The notes under the pieces: model-generated
What the model was told of the DNA's origin: nothing
Databases searched by the model: none
Seen by the model: the letters and a program-made list of their open reading frames with translations, nothing else
In this document: positions 1-13,764 of the stretch, one piece after another
Layout of the letters: each line of letters begins with the position of its first letter
How positions within the stretch are numbered: the stretch's first letter is position 1
Assembly (NCBI GenBank): GCA_021234535.1
Contig: CM037837.1
Coordinates: 2,604,001 to 2,668,000, forward strand
Length of the DNA stretch: 64,000 nt
Reading direction: 5' to 3'
Origin: Stichopus chloronotus
Lineage: Eukaryota > Echinodermata > Holothuroidea > Aspidochirotida > Stichopodidae
Program-made: the position numbers and the translations under genes

Positions 1-1150
1 ACGAGTGACTATACTTATAATCCCTTGTCTCACGAATGCATACATTTGACCCTTGCTCCGATCGTCCTCCAAACCAATTCTAGCACCGCGCCCTCTATGA
101 CCTCACCCTCATTTGTTTCAACATGCAAAACTGCATACTACAGACACATATGTCCAAGAGCTTCCTGTCTTGACATGTATGTCAAGATATTGTTTTCCCA
201 AGTTGACCCTTGTTGTCCAAAATTGACTCCACCAAATATCTGGTTTTTGTGTTCAATATACACTACGCCCATATACATAGCAAATTCAATATCAGTGTAA
301 GCTTTCCTTTTTAAGAAATCATGTTTACAAGGTTTTCAATATTTGACTCATGTTGACCCCAAATGACCTTTGACCTTCACAGAATGCAACAGGGGTCTTG
401 TATTTACTGGGTTCACCAACACACCAAAATACAACATCTGTCCAAGCTTCCCTTCTTGAGATATCGCATTTACACAGTTTTCATAATTTGACCCCTGTTG
501 GTCCCAAATGACCTTTGAACTTCACACAAGGCAAAGGAGTCCTTGTGTTTGATTTGTACACCTACATACCAAATATCAGATTTGTTCAAGCTTCCCTTAT
601 TCAGATATTATGTTCACAAGGGTTTCACAATTTGTCACCTGCTGAGCAAATTTGCATTTGACCTCCATCAAAAACAATAGGATTCTTGTACTCAATGTGG
701 TGCACCTACAAGATTTATCCAAACCTCCCTCCTTGAGATATATGGTGTTTACAAGTTTTTTACAATTTAATCCCTGTTGACCCAAAAATGACTTTTGACC
801 TCAGCCAAAAACAAATTATTTCTTGTGTTGAATGTGGTACACTTACCCACCAAGTATGATATCAACACAAGCTTCCTTTCTTGACATACTGTTTACAAGG
901 TTTTCAAAATTTGATCCCTGTTGACTCCAAATGAACTTTGACCTCCACCAAAAACAATAGCATTTGTGTACTCAGTGTGGTACACCAACATGCTAAGTGA
1001 GATCTATCCAAGTTTTCCTTCTTCTTGAGATCTTGTGTTTGCAAGGGAAGCATCATGGACATACACACACATATAAGCACACACAGGCCTGCAAGCTTAC
1101 AATTATCATCAAGACCAAAATGCTGTATTGTGGCCTGCACCAAAACCATA
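1..1150 (+). repeat. Degenerate ~145-bp satellite, block 1 (YPEL intron)
   Basis: The phrase GTTGACCCCAAATGACCTTTG and variants recurs at about 200, 351, 499, 642, 776 and 919, with a period of 134-148 bp. Each unit also has a CTTCCTTCTTGAGATAT-type segment and a CAATAGG..CTTGTACTCAATGTGGT segment. The block ends in a CA-rich stretch and ACAATTATCATC (1100-1111). It lies downstream of YPEL exon 3, probably in the last intron. Confidence 0.88.
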
Positions 1151-3154
1151 AAGACAAGGGTGGCACATTATACTGCCTTCAAACAAAAGTGGGGAAATAA
1201 TGATATTATGTTGTAGAAACTGAAACTTCATCCCCTTCCCACCCCAGTTGAATAAGCTTATTTACTGACACAAAGGGAGAAACTAAATCCAGATGCTATC
1301 TATCACAATAGGCCATCGTCTATACAAGGCTTCCTCAAATAGCGGCACGTGCGACACTTGTGGTGCGCGACGTGGTTTGGAGTGGCTCAAAAATCATTTG
1401 GAGAATATTGAAAAATTTAACTTTTTTATAACTTTTCTGACAAGAATTATTGTCTCAAAAATAGGTAAATATATCCAGTACTTCCCACAGATTGATGGGG
1501 ACTCCCCCTCCCCTTATACCCCTCCCCCAGGATGGCGATCAGTGGTGCATTATATCAGTAACATTTTGTAATGTGGTGCTTCAGAAAATTTAATTGAGGA
1601 AGCCTGGTCCATACCATAAATTCCATAGACATACTCAAAGGGTGACTTAAGTTGATTGCCTTTGGTCAAAATTTCAACAAAAACATTGACATTTTCAGAT
1701 TTGATACTTTAAATCACTTGTCTCTCTCTGTTCGAGAGGACGGGAGACTCAGCTAGAATTCATTCGAGCATCCTGCGACATCAAATTTTTGAGTAATCGT
1801 ACACTCCACGTCTCCAATCAAGCGACGACTACTCTGAATCATCATTGGCACATGTGGGGAAACCCTCCTTTAAAGAATAACTCCCCCCCTTATCATGCTG
1901 ATGAAAACATCATGGACACTGTACAATGAACCACAGTACTCCCTGAGCTGAGATGCAATTTCCCAATAAATGACAAGGCAAGTACATTTGTTCTAGTTCG
2001 GGATGTGACTCATGATCATGTTTCAATTCTCGGTGTTTCTTGACTAGGAGTTACGTTCCCTGATAAAGACAACTTTGATTCCCACGAGTGCAGCCAGGGT
2101 TCCAGCTAGTGGCTTCCTGAGTGGTGGCTGTATCGCCTCGTCAGTGTAGTGTGAATGCCATTCTGAAGGACGGGGTTCTCAGGGGAGGGGTGTCTTTCAG
2201 GAAGTTTTGCATAACAGTGATTGTTTAGAACTCTAGATTGATGAATACCTGATAACGATGCTGCAGGCACACGCTATCCATTAATTAAGGTACAACAACA
2301 TATACTGACCCACATCTACATAAGAGAGAGTATGCTATGAGGGTCAGCCATTTCTTGATCCCAAGTAGGAAGATTATGCGACTGATCTCTGCTGGGTTCA
2401 GGTTTGTGAGTGCACCATCATACAGGCTCACATATGCTTGGACTATATAGCCTTTAAGAATCACACACGGGACTGGCTACGTCATCATACATAAGACGAA
2501 AATACAGGAACCATCGGTGATGACAGATTATGTCTTTCCAAGAGAGAAACATTGTAACCTCTGAATCTGATAATCAAGAACAAATTTTCTGATCAGCAAA
2601 TTGATTACACATGAAGTGGGATCTGATCATTCTAGCATTCCCTAACCCTACAGTTGCCCTCCATCAATTGACGTATGCATGAAATCTGTTTTGAGAGACA
2701 GTTGGTTTCATCTAGACATACTTTTCCTGTGAAATCTTCCGTGGTTTGGTGTTTTTCTACCTGAAGTGAATTAATTATTCACCACCTTTCCTTCAAACAC
2801 AAAAGCTCAACTAGTAGACCCCACACTAAGAATGGTAACGAAAATCATGCAGGAACTTTTATCCCTGACCTCAACAGCATCCTGCACTTATCTAGTTTGG
2901 TGAATTATGAGCTATGAACTTACCTGCCTCCTACCCCTGTATGACTCATTAACCTTTCATCTACCATGTCATGTGCCTATGAAAACTTTCAGGACGGCTC
3001 TCCTCTTATATCAGACACTTCTTCAAATTCTCACTCTACAGTTCCATGTGCCTGGATGTTTATTAAAAATTCACAAAGCCCCTAGTCCCCCTCCCCCCCC
3101 CCACGTTCTCACCAGCTGTAACTTCTACTGAAGTATTATCTCGGTGTTACTTAC
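1151..3154. other. YPEL last visible intron, unique part
   Basis: AT-rich sequence between the satellite block and YPEL exon 3. I searched it for the final YPEL exon and found none; no other feature is supported. Confidence 0.7.
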
Positions 3155-3263
3155 GTATTTCCAGCCCAGTGTTGTTTTGCAGCATTCACAGTAAATATCG
3201 GAAACGGCATGAAGGCCTGTCAGTAGTACCCTCTCCTCCGCAGGTCCACAACCTATGTTGACT
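3155..3263 (-). CDS. YPEL: YPEL coding exon 3 (residues 49-85)
   Basis: A 109-bp exon between a CTTCCTTTTAG acceptor and a GTAAGT donor encodes the block from [13 protein letters not shown] to KTTLGWKY, including the second zinc half-motif C74-X2-C77. Small changes from the vertebrate consensus are visible: I for V at 52, S for A at 70, and C for N at 76. It ends in phase 0, as expected before the final exon. Confidence 0.95.
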
Positions 3264-6200
3264 CTAAAAGGAAGAAGAATTATTAACATGCACGGTTACT
3301 GAGGAAGAAACACGCAAATGCTGTAAAAGCACTTTGCAATGTATTGGAACAAATTTACGGTAATATTTACATCAAACCTTTCAACATACTGTAATATGAG
3401 TTCTTTGATTGAATTCTTAACTAGCATTTCTTCTCATACACTACTCTGTGTTTGAGCCACTTTATGTGTCAGATATTCTGGTTACCTGATGCTCACCAGA
3501 TATTATGTTTGCCAATATTTACATCATGCATACCTTACTTATCAAAGAAAAGTACCTTTTCTTCAACATTTGGTCAGGAACCTCAGAAAATTTCTGGGAG
3601 TACATTCTAGTTCTTGACTGTTACCATGGATGTTTTCTACTGTTGCAATATGCCTGTGAGTTATTCCGTCATCAACGTATTGCCCAAAATTTATTTAGTA
3701 TTCAACAAATGATATTGAAAGTGAGCTACTTCTTAGCAATTTCACTTAAAATAGACATTTCATTTCATGCCCTGACTTCTGGAACTGCGTGTCACATGCG
3801 AACGTCCTTTTTGTTCCTATGTTTTCAAGGAAGAAACAACTAGCAGAAGTATAGTACCCTCCCTTGAAACTCCCTGAAAGGTAAAGCGCTTACATTATTG
3901 GATGCGAATGATGTCTGACTGCACTCAGATGCGCAACATCCATTATTTTGGCGGCGGTAAGGTACACGTGAATTTAACTTCATTAGTAACACAGCAAGGT
4001 TGACACTGTCTGTCCCACAATTAGCGACATTCCCAAATTTCCCATTTGACTTTTCCACCAATTGTCTGTGACAGAATTTCATTGTCACCTCAATGTGATT
4101 TGTCCTATTTCGAGTGTTTTAGTGTACTTTTGTGCAACAAGGTAAAATATGCATTGTGTGCTGTGTCTGCTCAGGAGGAAAAGGCAAACGCCATGGTTAC
4201 AACGCACCAACACTCGGTTAATTCAGTTAGTGACGTAGGAAAGTTGCTTACAACTAAATGAAGACAGATTCATAGAGGTCATGCATTGACATAGAATGCA
4301 TCTGTCTGTGGAAGATAATAAAAAGCAAAGCTACACCCAAGTGGTTGGAACTGTTGTTATATCAGCCACTAATTTTATTGTTTTCATGATTTTGCTTTTG
4401 GTCACAATAATGGCGACCTTTGACCCCCAAAATACATTCACCAGCAAAAGAGGCAACACGCTGCATGCATAAAACATTACATGGTGTGGTCCTTTTATTT
4501 GCACCTGGTACAAAGAATTGTCATGTCTAGATGTTCGACAGAGCGAGTTTTCCAACTCCCGTTTATGGCATGTTAAAACATGTGCATATTTAAACTTTAA
4601 TACAATGAAAGACTGAAACACAACGGAAGCATGCGATGCACTGCCTACATTGACCACCGTGAGATGTGGGTCAAAGGACTTTTCTGCTGTAGAGAAGCTG
4701 TGAACATGTGGTACAAAATATGGAAACACATTAGAACTTGGACACTGCATGTTTACTCAGCACATGCACGAGCACGTGCCTACAAAGCTAGCAAGAGTCG
4801 TACACACGTACATCAAAACAGAGGTTTTGTTTACTTCTAGCGGATCATTAATAATTAGTATGGTTTCGTGTTTGGAGATAGACATTTTCAGGGAAAATCA
4901 TCAAGTGTCAAACAGGTCAGTATGCAAAGATGAGATTAGATAGCAAGTGGTAGACTGATTAAAATAGCCACAAGGACAAAAAAAAAAAAAACTGGCACAC
5001 ACACACTGTTACTGATTGGTTTTAACGCTTCCCTGTCAATTCGGTCGAAACTCTCAAATTCACCCGCTTGGTTGCACTAGAGAAAGCTGGGTTTAGGCTC
5101 AAAACAATTAACTTTACTTCATACATTCGCTGAAATCAATATATATACTGTGCAGTATGCAAATTTGTGTTATTAAAGAACCTAAGATCAGGGGGAGATA
5201 ACATACAATGAGGAGACTATTCCGCCACCATTTTAAACCTACTGCTCCTGAATTTATTCTGGGCCACTTTATTGAACTTCAACTGACTTGTCACAATGAT
5301 GGCACTGTTCCCACAGCAGAGAAGTTAACACTTTATAATCATTCCCATCATTTATATGTGAGCAAATTCCCAAATGGAGGATTAATAAGAGATTAGTAAA
5401 GTAGCTAGTAGACTAGATCGGCCTATTACAACTACCTTCATACTCAGCAAAAAAGATTCTACGAAGTTTGTTCAATTTTTCAACTAGTTTACTGCATCAA
5501 CCAAACCATAGTTTTACACTGAAATTGATTGTGAGGGTGAGTTCAAATTCTACTACTGTATGTTGGGTGATGACTATTTTAGTCAAAATATAGTAAATAT
5601 ATACATACAATCAACTCCCAACGATGCACTCATGGTTTCTGACATATTTTCCCCCTGAGCTACATTGACTTAAGCTAATGTCTCCCTTAATAGAACCATC
5701 CAATGATGAGACAGCTCCTCCAATGGTCCAAAAAGAGGGCAAACTAGTCAGAGAAAAATTGTAATGGGTAGGATCATCAAACTTTCCTACTTTTCCGGTG
5801 CCTTGACAAATTGCAAGGTATTCAGACAGGTACTCATGTCCTTATTTTTCAGCTAAAATTCACTTGATTTTAGACATTAAACAGCTTGCAGTCCCTTTAT
5901 TACATCTGAACTAGTATTAAACTGTCCCTGATTGCATCATTTTTGTGTGAGTGTGTGTGAGCTAGTCTTCTTTTCAGTTCATCATGCATATGTATTGCTG
6001 AAAAATAAAGTAATAGTAAAAAAAAAAAATTGGTAATAACTTGATAACTTACACTGAATTGAACAAGTAGGCTCTGCCTTGACTTCCCTGAAACGACTGC
6101 AAAATGAAATAAGAAAAGAAATACTGTCAATGAAACGATGATTTGATGCAGCCTGCTGAAACTTGGGAATCAGCATCACTTTACCTTTGTGAGCAGAATA

Positions 6201-9200
6201 CCTTGCCACATAACAAGATACATATGACACATTATCAATAAGCTATGAAAGTTACAGAAAAATCTTCTGAAAAATGTAAACAAAAAAGGAAGACAAATTG
6301 AACCTCTCTGATGAGTTCTGCTCTGACCTAAGAGTTCTGTGAAAAAGTTCGACAACCATACATCAATACCACACGAATAAATGGTATAAATTCTCCTGAG
6401 ACAGGATAATTTATGGTGTGACAGATTCAGTGAAAATAATTCCAAGAACTATGAGTTTGTCACTTGGTTTTACCCTTCCTTCTTCTTTTGGTTAGTTGCC
6501 GTTGAAAATTATTGAGTTCCTTCTAAAGATGTTCTCTGTATGACTTCATTACGGCTTTTTGATGAAGATTAGTTCTTCTTATTACATGTAAGTGGTTTCC
6601 ACAGGGGTATTTTATGGGTAGCTATATCCACATACTAAAAATTGACACCCCTGAAATAGCAACGGCCCCCCTCCAAGAAATGAGTTCTGAACCCGCTTCA
6701 AAATCCCTTTGTATGGAAGAAAGTTGGCAAAGTTGGCAATAAAGGCTGCAGCCATTTCAAACAGAGCAAGCGATCGTCTCTAAGTGGCATCATTTTGCAT
6801 CACTTACCGTCTCAATTATCAAACAGTTCTAGGTTTGAGGCTGAATGGACTCCCCCCGAGTGCGTAGGCCATGCGGACCGCACATGTAGCATATGCCCCC
6901 CATCTCTTGAAAATCTGTGGTCTCTTGAAAATCTGTGGTAAACACTGATGCAGGCCTATGTCACACATTGCAGTGTTTTGTTCTGGGGATAGGTGGTGAG
7001 GTGGGGGTTGTTACCGTGACTTTTCAAGAGTCCTATATGGGGTGGTTCTTCTATATTTCTGGCAAGTTTTGGTCTACTTCCTTCATGAAAAGTCTTGTTG
7101 TTTAAACATACAGTTCATGAAGGCAATTTAGTAATTTGCTTGCCATTGTTGAAGTGAAAGGCTATTGCAAGATGTGATGATTATAGGCTACCTGCAAAGT
7201 CGTGGAACAGGGAAAGGGCAATGAATTGTAAAACAAATAAAATTATCATTGGCAGGACTTAGTGACATAGATAGTATGGAGAATAACAACAGAGTACAAA
7301 ACATACACATACAGACGGAAACCCGACTTTTAATTGGATTTCAAGTTCTCTCTGAATCTTTTCCTCTAGGTAACCTCTTCTTTTGAATCAAAAGGTATTT
7401 CAACAGATCAATACCCTTTGTCTATCCAAATTGGATTCAAATCTGGGCAACAAACACATTAATATAATCAGTGCATTTATTTCCCATTTGTTTTTATACT
7501 CTAGTCGTTCCTCTTAGCTATGAGCCACACATTCCTATGAGGCAATAGCCCTGTTTTCTTCCTGGTAGTACAGCTGACAGCCTGTAAATTTAATACAGCG
7601 GTTGTGCCAGTCATATGCTTTATATGTTTTTGTTTTTCAGTTTTGACAGCGGTTGTGTTGTCGATGTTTCGAAGGCATAGTGCGTTACGATGCTGTCATT
7701 TGGGGGACTGCCTGATTTGACCTCTCAGTGAACAGTGCCATACCCTGGATATGTGTCCTGGGTATCGCTGAATCAGGGTATGAGTGTGCGTGTGAGTGCA
7801 TGTGATGACTGTTTGGGAAGGTTTACTTGTACTTGAGTTCAGTAAGGATGTTGTGACTGCTGCGATAGTACAGTTTTACAGGAAAGATTGATAAGTAGCG
7901 CTGGATAGAAATAGCAGCATAGTAAACAAGAGTCAGATGGATACAACTGGCAGATTTCTGCAGACTGAACAGAGCATCATATCAGGAACACAGTGATCGG
8001 ATGTTGTTTAGAATATTTAACAAAGAACTGGGAGTCTGATACAGGATACATTCAAAACATCCAGAGCAAAAAAAACTGTCTTTCAATTAACAACTGCACA
8101 AAAACAGCTAGCCTCCCTTCATAAGAGAAGAATAAAGCCTGGTCTCACGTACCCCGCGCTCAGGGTAACACTGTGTTACCTCGCGCTCGAGTAACGGGAG
8201 AATGTGGGTTTACTCGACGTCGTTGTTTAAATTTCGATCCACCTCCAAACGCACGGTTCTGCAGTTTTAAACACCGTGTTTATGGTAATAAATCAAGACA
8301 ACATGTGTTTTACGACACAGACGAACCGTACTTCCGGTTCAGGGGGTGCACATCACAACAAGAGGCTAGCGGTACCGCACTTCGCGCAAAATATTTGACC
8401 TCGTTACTACGGTAGCACAACCAATTCAATTTTACTCGGGGTACGTGAGAACACACGCTGGAAAACACGGTGTAAACCTGCGGTTTTGTCCTTTTGTAAA
8501 CACGGGGTTTCAGTGCCTGTCGCGGGGTACATGAGACCAAGCCTAAATAGTGAGCCTTCAATGTGATTGTCCTTGAAATTGTTAAGACAAAGGTCTTTTT
8601 TCTCAGTGTCTTTGAAATACCAAGTAGACTCATGAGATTTGGTTATTACAAAGTGACTAATACCTGTCTTGACATAACAACTTCACTATCGTCTGCCATG
8701 TCTAGCAACCTTTAAACAAATTCTAGAATTCCCTGACATGCTCAGAGAGGCATTCTAGACGTAAATAAAAGGGGACCTTTCCGGAGCTTTTGGCATGGTA
8801 TAGAAGGAGTGTAGACTTTGCTTTGCTCAGAGAGGTAAAGTGTACTTCTTGAGCAGCCAAGCTTAGTGCTTCCTCCTGGGACTCAGTCGTGTGGTAATTG
8901 CAATGGAACATTCTAAAACTGTTTCAGTAAAATCTGAAATAGTCTGTGGGGAATCCATCCCTGGTTGACTTGGCAAGCTATCTTCTTCTTCCTACACATC
9001 AGTCTGTGCACACATACGCACCATTGCACTTATGATCATGATGGCAAGTGTTGGCAAAATCGAACCAAGATGATGGATCCGTCCAAGTGAATGATTTGAT
9101 TAGAATCCATGACCTAAAAGTAGAATCAGTAAAATAGAATCCCCTGGATGGTAGAAACAGGGGTCTGTTGCTGGGCTTGTGGTCTGATAAGGAAACAATT

Positions 9201-12200
9201 TAAAGAGGAAGTGACATGCATTGAGAAAAGAGCTAGCTTCTTTCAGAAGTTGCAGAGTGAAAACCATGAAGCATTATCCATTGGAATTGCATGTATACCG
9301 TTTTTGAGATACGACTTTTCAGACTTTGATGGAAAGGGAAAACCGATGATGTGGAGTGTTGTGCAGTGTCTAAATTTGTTTTCTTACGCCAATACTACCT
9401 CTTAATTTATGGGTTTCACATTGATGTTATCAAAAATTTAAACCAACGCAGATACTGCACACTTCCAAAACAAAACCCTCCAGGCATTTCTCAATTGTCC
9501 GTGAAATAAAGGTTAATTAAGCAAAGCAAACATGAGACACATCATGAGAGTTGCTCTCTATACATCACAACTGTAAAAAATAGAGTTGTTTGTAAAGTGG
9601 TCACTGTTTGATCAATTTTATGGAAATTGTGGTACATTGGGTACATTTCAGACCAATTCATTTAAGTTACTCCATACAGTATAGAAAGCACTTGTTTTTA
9701 TTTATTGTTTCATCATAAATATCACACTGAACATGTGTGCTGATAATGTGACCTTTGAATTACAATCTGTGGTTATCTGCAAAACACAGAAAGACAACAG
9801 CCTACAAAAATTATGATCCAGGCTTATAATTAAGTTTCCTTCCCTTTTGAAATAATCCATCACGTTCTACTTGCGCACAAGCAGCATGCACTAACTGAGA
9901 CATGATGACAATGACGCAAATTCATATGCAAGAAAAATACAATAACTGTTCATCCAGGATTCTGTGATCAAATTTGTATTGTTTTTATCGAATCTAATTG
10001 TTGCTGCCTAGTGATCCCTCAATACTTAACAACTCTGTCCCGGTGACCTTGTCGATTTTCTGTGTAATTGGTCTTATACTTGTGCTGCATGAACAATGCT
10101 GAGTAAATGTGGTTAATCTTCCACAAAGAAGTTTTTAAACTTTTGGAAATCATATTGCAAAGGAACAAAGTAGAGCACGAACTACAGCCCAAAAACTTGT
10201 GAAAAGTCCTTGAAAGAAAAATGGAAAAATTTACCAATTGATGCCTTAAAAAGTGTAGGGCCTATGTGGTGCATGGTGATGAGATCAGGCTTTATAAGAA
10301 AAATCTCTTTTGATATGGTTCAAAATATTTGAGCCATGAAACATATATGTGTCTACAAAAGGATGCAAACATGACATTTTACACATGACTGGAATGTAAC
10401 CATGACATGATATTCCCCACCAGCAGATAACAAAGTCATAAGCTATAGTCAATGCGCTAAAATTGTTGATGGCTTCCGTAATTCATCATTTCCAAATTAC
10501 TTGTTTCAACTACATCACATATCTATAAAGTCCAACATAAACACACCACTGAAGACCGCATCATGTACTCCAAAACATCGATACTGTACATCCACCGCTT
10601 CAGACCGCAGCCGTACAACCAGCTGCTTACATGACAAAGCATTTTCACTCACGTGTTTGCCACATGCATGGTACAACGTGCATGTGTAAGGTTTCCAACA
10701 TATACACAAAACCAGTTCATAGTGCAGTATACATGTACTGTACGATGCAGTGTCAGGGACTGGATATTAAGGTACTGTGCATGAAACTCAAATAATTTGT
10801 TTAGGAGAGCACTGTAGCAGAAATAATTAAAGTGACAAATGGATGGTACTGTATACCACTTTGTGCTAACTTCTTTTTCATTATCTGACAATTTTAACTA
10901 ATACGGCTGGTCTTTATACATAATTTGCCGAGTCAACTATACTAAGACAGCCTACCAAATGATGACTGGCGTCTCTGAGTGCCCAAAGAGTGGGAAAGCA
11001 TGGGGGAAACTTACTAACTAGGTCAATGGACCTACATAATTACAGTCTTAATAGGAAAATGGTGATCACAATTGATACGAAATTTGTAAATTATCAAACA
11101 TGATCAACGTGAAATATAAAGTGGATTTTATTTGCAGGCAAAAAGCACAAACCATGGAAACCAAGCGTCCTCTACATTTTATGTATAATCTTCTTAATAA
11201 CTTGAATGAATCTTTGAGTTACAAGAACTTTATGGACAAGTCTCCATTCTGGACAAAATCAGCTTAAATCTTCATCACTATTTTGTACTTGAACATAGGT
11301 AGAGCTGTGCTTTTTGCACACAGTCTGCAAAAAGCCTACCATACACTGTCAGTATTAAAGCAATCAGCCACAAAAAGGACATCAGGTTTTTTACATTTCA
11401 CTGTAGGGGTTAATCTCACCATGGAGCTCACTGATCTCTCTCTCTGCTCTGAGTGCTGAAGCCAAAACAAATATCACCTCAAACCACTGTTTAGTATGAG
11501 TCACCATGATTACAATACATATAGGTTTGGTAGACCAGATGCTCAGAGGGGGAAAAAAAGAGATTAACAGAACCCAAACAGTATGAGTCACAGAAGGAAT
11601 TTCATTCTTGTAAACAATTTAGTTGTTATTGGTTAGGTCACATCAATGAGGAAGTCCTTCCTCACACTCCACGCATCAATCAATGAATGCAAATTACCAC
11701 TTCTCGGCAAACTACTGCAGGGGAAACTCTGGCGCCTCAGGCTCATGCCTATACATTGATTTGCAATGCACTGGGTAATATCATATATATAGAGCTCTAT
11801 GATAATATCAAGCCTCTTTGTCTGTCTTGCCCTTGGGGGGTGTCCAAGATTCAAAATGGCAAATACACTTTTACAGTTCCCATGACATGTAAAGAAACAT
11901 TGACCTGAATAAAAAAAAACAACCTTCAGTGTACCAATCCATGCATGCAATATCAAATCTAATAAAATGAGATCTGTTTGTTATTCTGATGGAGGTGATT
12001 ACATCGTCATTTCTACTTTCATAATTTACTGTCAGCTCAGTGCTGTAATTCTGGTACATGTACTTAGACAATATGCTATTTTGAATGTCACCTTTGATAC
12101 GGACGATACCAGAAAATGAAAGATTCAAATGAAGGGATGGTAACTGAAGGTCGTAGTTAGCCATGTTAGAAAAGAGCTTTACGAAATTCTGTGTACACTA

Positions 12201-13314
12201 TGACAGAATATGAACGGGAACCTATCCTGAGAGCTGTCTTACGGAATCTCAGAGAAAATTGACCGAGAAACCTTAAATTGAAATGTTATCCAAGGAGTTG
12301 ACACAAAATTTCATGGCCCCTTTGACAATGAAGAAAATACAACTTTTATACTAAACAGGAGGGACTGCATCAGCAGAGATCATATTTAATTACCTGGTGT
12401 GATTATTTATGAATGACTTGATACACATCTCAATGAAACAAGTGCGCTCCCATCTACGATGCCAAAAGTACTATCAACATATCCACACCGCCTTTAACAT
12501 CATCCCGCCTTTACCACGGACTAGCAGCCTAGCGCCTTATTCCCATTCTGTCACCCCTTTGTAGTACTGAGAGTGTGAAGTTATGCTGAGACATGTAAGT
12601 GAGGAGTGAAGTAACTATCCAACACCAGTAACGCAACCTTTGAGTTATGAAATTTGACATTTCCAAAAACTGTATCATTTTATTTTCTTCTTTTTTTCCC
12701 CGGCATATCTGGAGTCATTTGAATTGTCATAACTACATACAGATAAATACTGACGTCAATTTCAAAATGGCTACTGGATGCATTTTTGCTGTGCCTTCAA
12801 CTCCACCCATGTTTCTTTCAGCCTACTCTCACCATTCCAGCACCGGATCAATTTTGCTCTCCCCAAATACTTTTGAGCGTACAATCCCCAGAAATAGCAC
12901 TGTGGCATTCCTACTGAGGTTACACCGAGTCATATAATATCAGCGTAGAATTGGCAATGCCTGCGACACTTGGAGGGATTAGTATCCCGGGGTGCCTCCC
13001 GCCCATACTTCATCTGAAATTAAAACCTTTGAAATAGGAGTTTGTCAGTAGCCGCTCCTTAATCTATGGCCAAAATGATGTTCTCTTTATAGAGCTATCA
13101 AACAGTGACTGGCCGAATCTCACATGAAAAAAAAAATTGTTGTATTCATGAAGATGCAAAAGGAACATGAAGCAGATGGGACTATTTTTGAAACATTCGT
13201 CTTGTTTTTTACCTTGGATATAAGGTCATCATGATTGGCTAGATGAGCCCTGCAGTGTATACAACTGTACCGTCTGTGACAGTTTGGCAGATATGCCTGG
13301 AATGTCTTCACCAT
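3155..13314 (-). CDS. YPEL: Yippee-like zinc-binding protein gene, 3' end outside window
   Basis: Three minus-strand exons join in frame (13314-13213, 6096-6053, 3263-3155) and give residues 1-85 of a Yippee-like protein. Visible signatures are the [15 protein letters not shown] start, the ANHDDLISK stretch, [15 protein letters not shown], and [17 protein letters not shown]. Cysteines 18 and 21 and cysteines 74 and 77 form C-X2-C-X52-C-X2-C, the Yippee zinc-binding pattern. The closest class is YPEL1-4, not YPEL5. Known family members are about 115-120 residues; the missing final ~30 residues (an EHAFESSQKYKEGK-type block) are not found between 1 and 3154, so the last exon lies left of the window. 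Family members are small nuclear or centrosome-associated proteins with poorly understood biochemistry. Introns are 7116 and 2789 bp. One oddity is CECC instead of the usual CENC at residues 74-77. Family assignment is very secure; the exact paralogue is not. Confidence 0.95.
3264..6052 (-). other. YPEL intron 2
   Basis: 2789-bp phase-2 intron. No repeat family or exon recognised; ORFs here have no coding features. Confidence 0.85.
6053..6096 (-). CDS. YPEL: YPEL coding exon 2 (44 bp, residues 35-49)
   Basis: A 44-bp exon encodes [14 protein letters not shown] plus two bases of the next valine codon. It is bounded by a TTTTGCAG acceptor (6097 onward on the plus strand) and a perfect GTAAGT donor (6047-6052). 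It is too short for ordinary ORF listing, but the peptide matches the invariant Yippee core and the phases fit exons 1 and 3. Confidence 0.95.
6903..6938 (+). repeat. 18-bp tandem duplication
   Basis: TCTCTTGAAAATCTGTGG is present twice without a mismatch. Confidence 0.95.
8137..8542. mobile_element. CpG-rich inverted-repeat element in YPEL intron 1
   Basis: Left end GCCTGGTCTCACGTACCCCG and right end (reverse complement) GCTTGGTCTCATGTACCCCG match at 18 of 20. The ~406-bp interior is rich in CpG, unlike the flanking intron, and has no transposase. A target duplication is not clear (ATAAA on the left, CTAAA on the right). The two overlapping ORFs here are chance. Confidence 0.65.
13213..13314 (-). 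CDS. YPEL: YPEL coding exon 1 (residues 1-34)
   Basis: The ATG is the reverse complement of 13312-13314 and the exon ends at 13213 before a GTAAAA donor, phase 0. It contains the first zinc half-motif C18-X2-C21. A plausible acceptor (CACAG after a CT-rich tract) lies 11 bases upstream of the ATG, so the transcribed exon probably begins at 13325. The frame stays open upstream for 17 codons to a TGA, so an upstream start through splicing cannot be excluded. Confidence 0.94.
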
Positions 13315-13764
13315 TTTGGACTGCTCTGTGTCAATCTCTCCGATGAGGAGGACGAGGAGGGAAAAACTGATTCAACGCTTCTTCGTAAAATTGGAAACAC
13401 GTCGACGTCACGCAGGGAGGGGACGAGGTTCTCACAAGTCACCCACAGAATCCGCTATGATAAATCACTGAAAAGGCTGGACTGAACAGAATAGCATCAG
13501 TATGCAAAGTTACCAGTGGATACAAATTGGGAATGTTGCTTTTCCCAGATTTGCTGGTGTCCTGCCTATCACAAATGTTTCTGTCTGTTTTAGGACAGGC
13601 CCTTGCTTTATTCTAGAGCAAGGAGATCAAACTGTAAGAATGTGCATTCTTGTTGTGACTTATAATGACCAGCTGATCTCCTGTCTGTGAATTTTGAAAT
13701 TCTGTTCATTAGCATCTGTCGTTTGAATCGTTTCCTTCCCTTATATGGGAAAGGTCCTCTCCTT

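Larger units (their letters stand above)
6097..13212 (-). other. YPEL intron 1
   Basis: 7116-bp intron. Holds the inverted-repeat element at 8137-8542 and the 18-bp duplication at 6903; nothing else is supported. Confidence 0.85.

Noticed and set aside
4331..4750. 139-codon minus-strand ORF in YPEL intron 2
   Set aside because: No recognisable motif and no splice sites around it; length is within chance for a 64-kb window.
11400..11480. Minus-strand segment with an ACTAAACAG acceptor and a GTGAGA donor
   Set aside because: Polypyrimidine tract is weak, the frame is only ~23 codons, and it falls inside a YPEL intron whose flanking exons already join in frame.
11871..12164. 97-codon minus-strand ORF with protein-like composition
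   Set aside because: No convincing donor or acceptor and no recognised family; inside YPEL intron 1.
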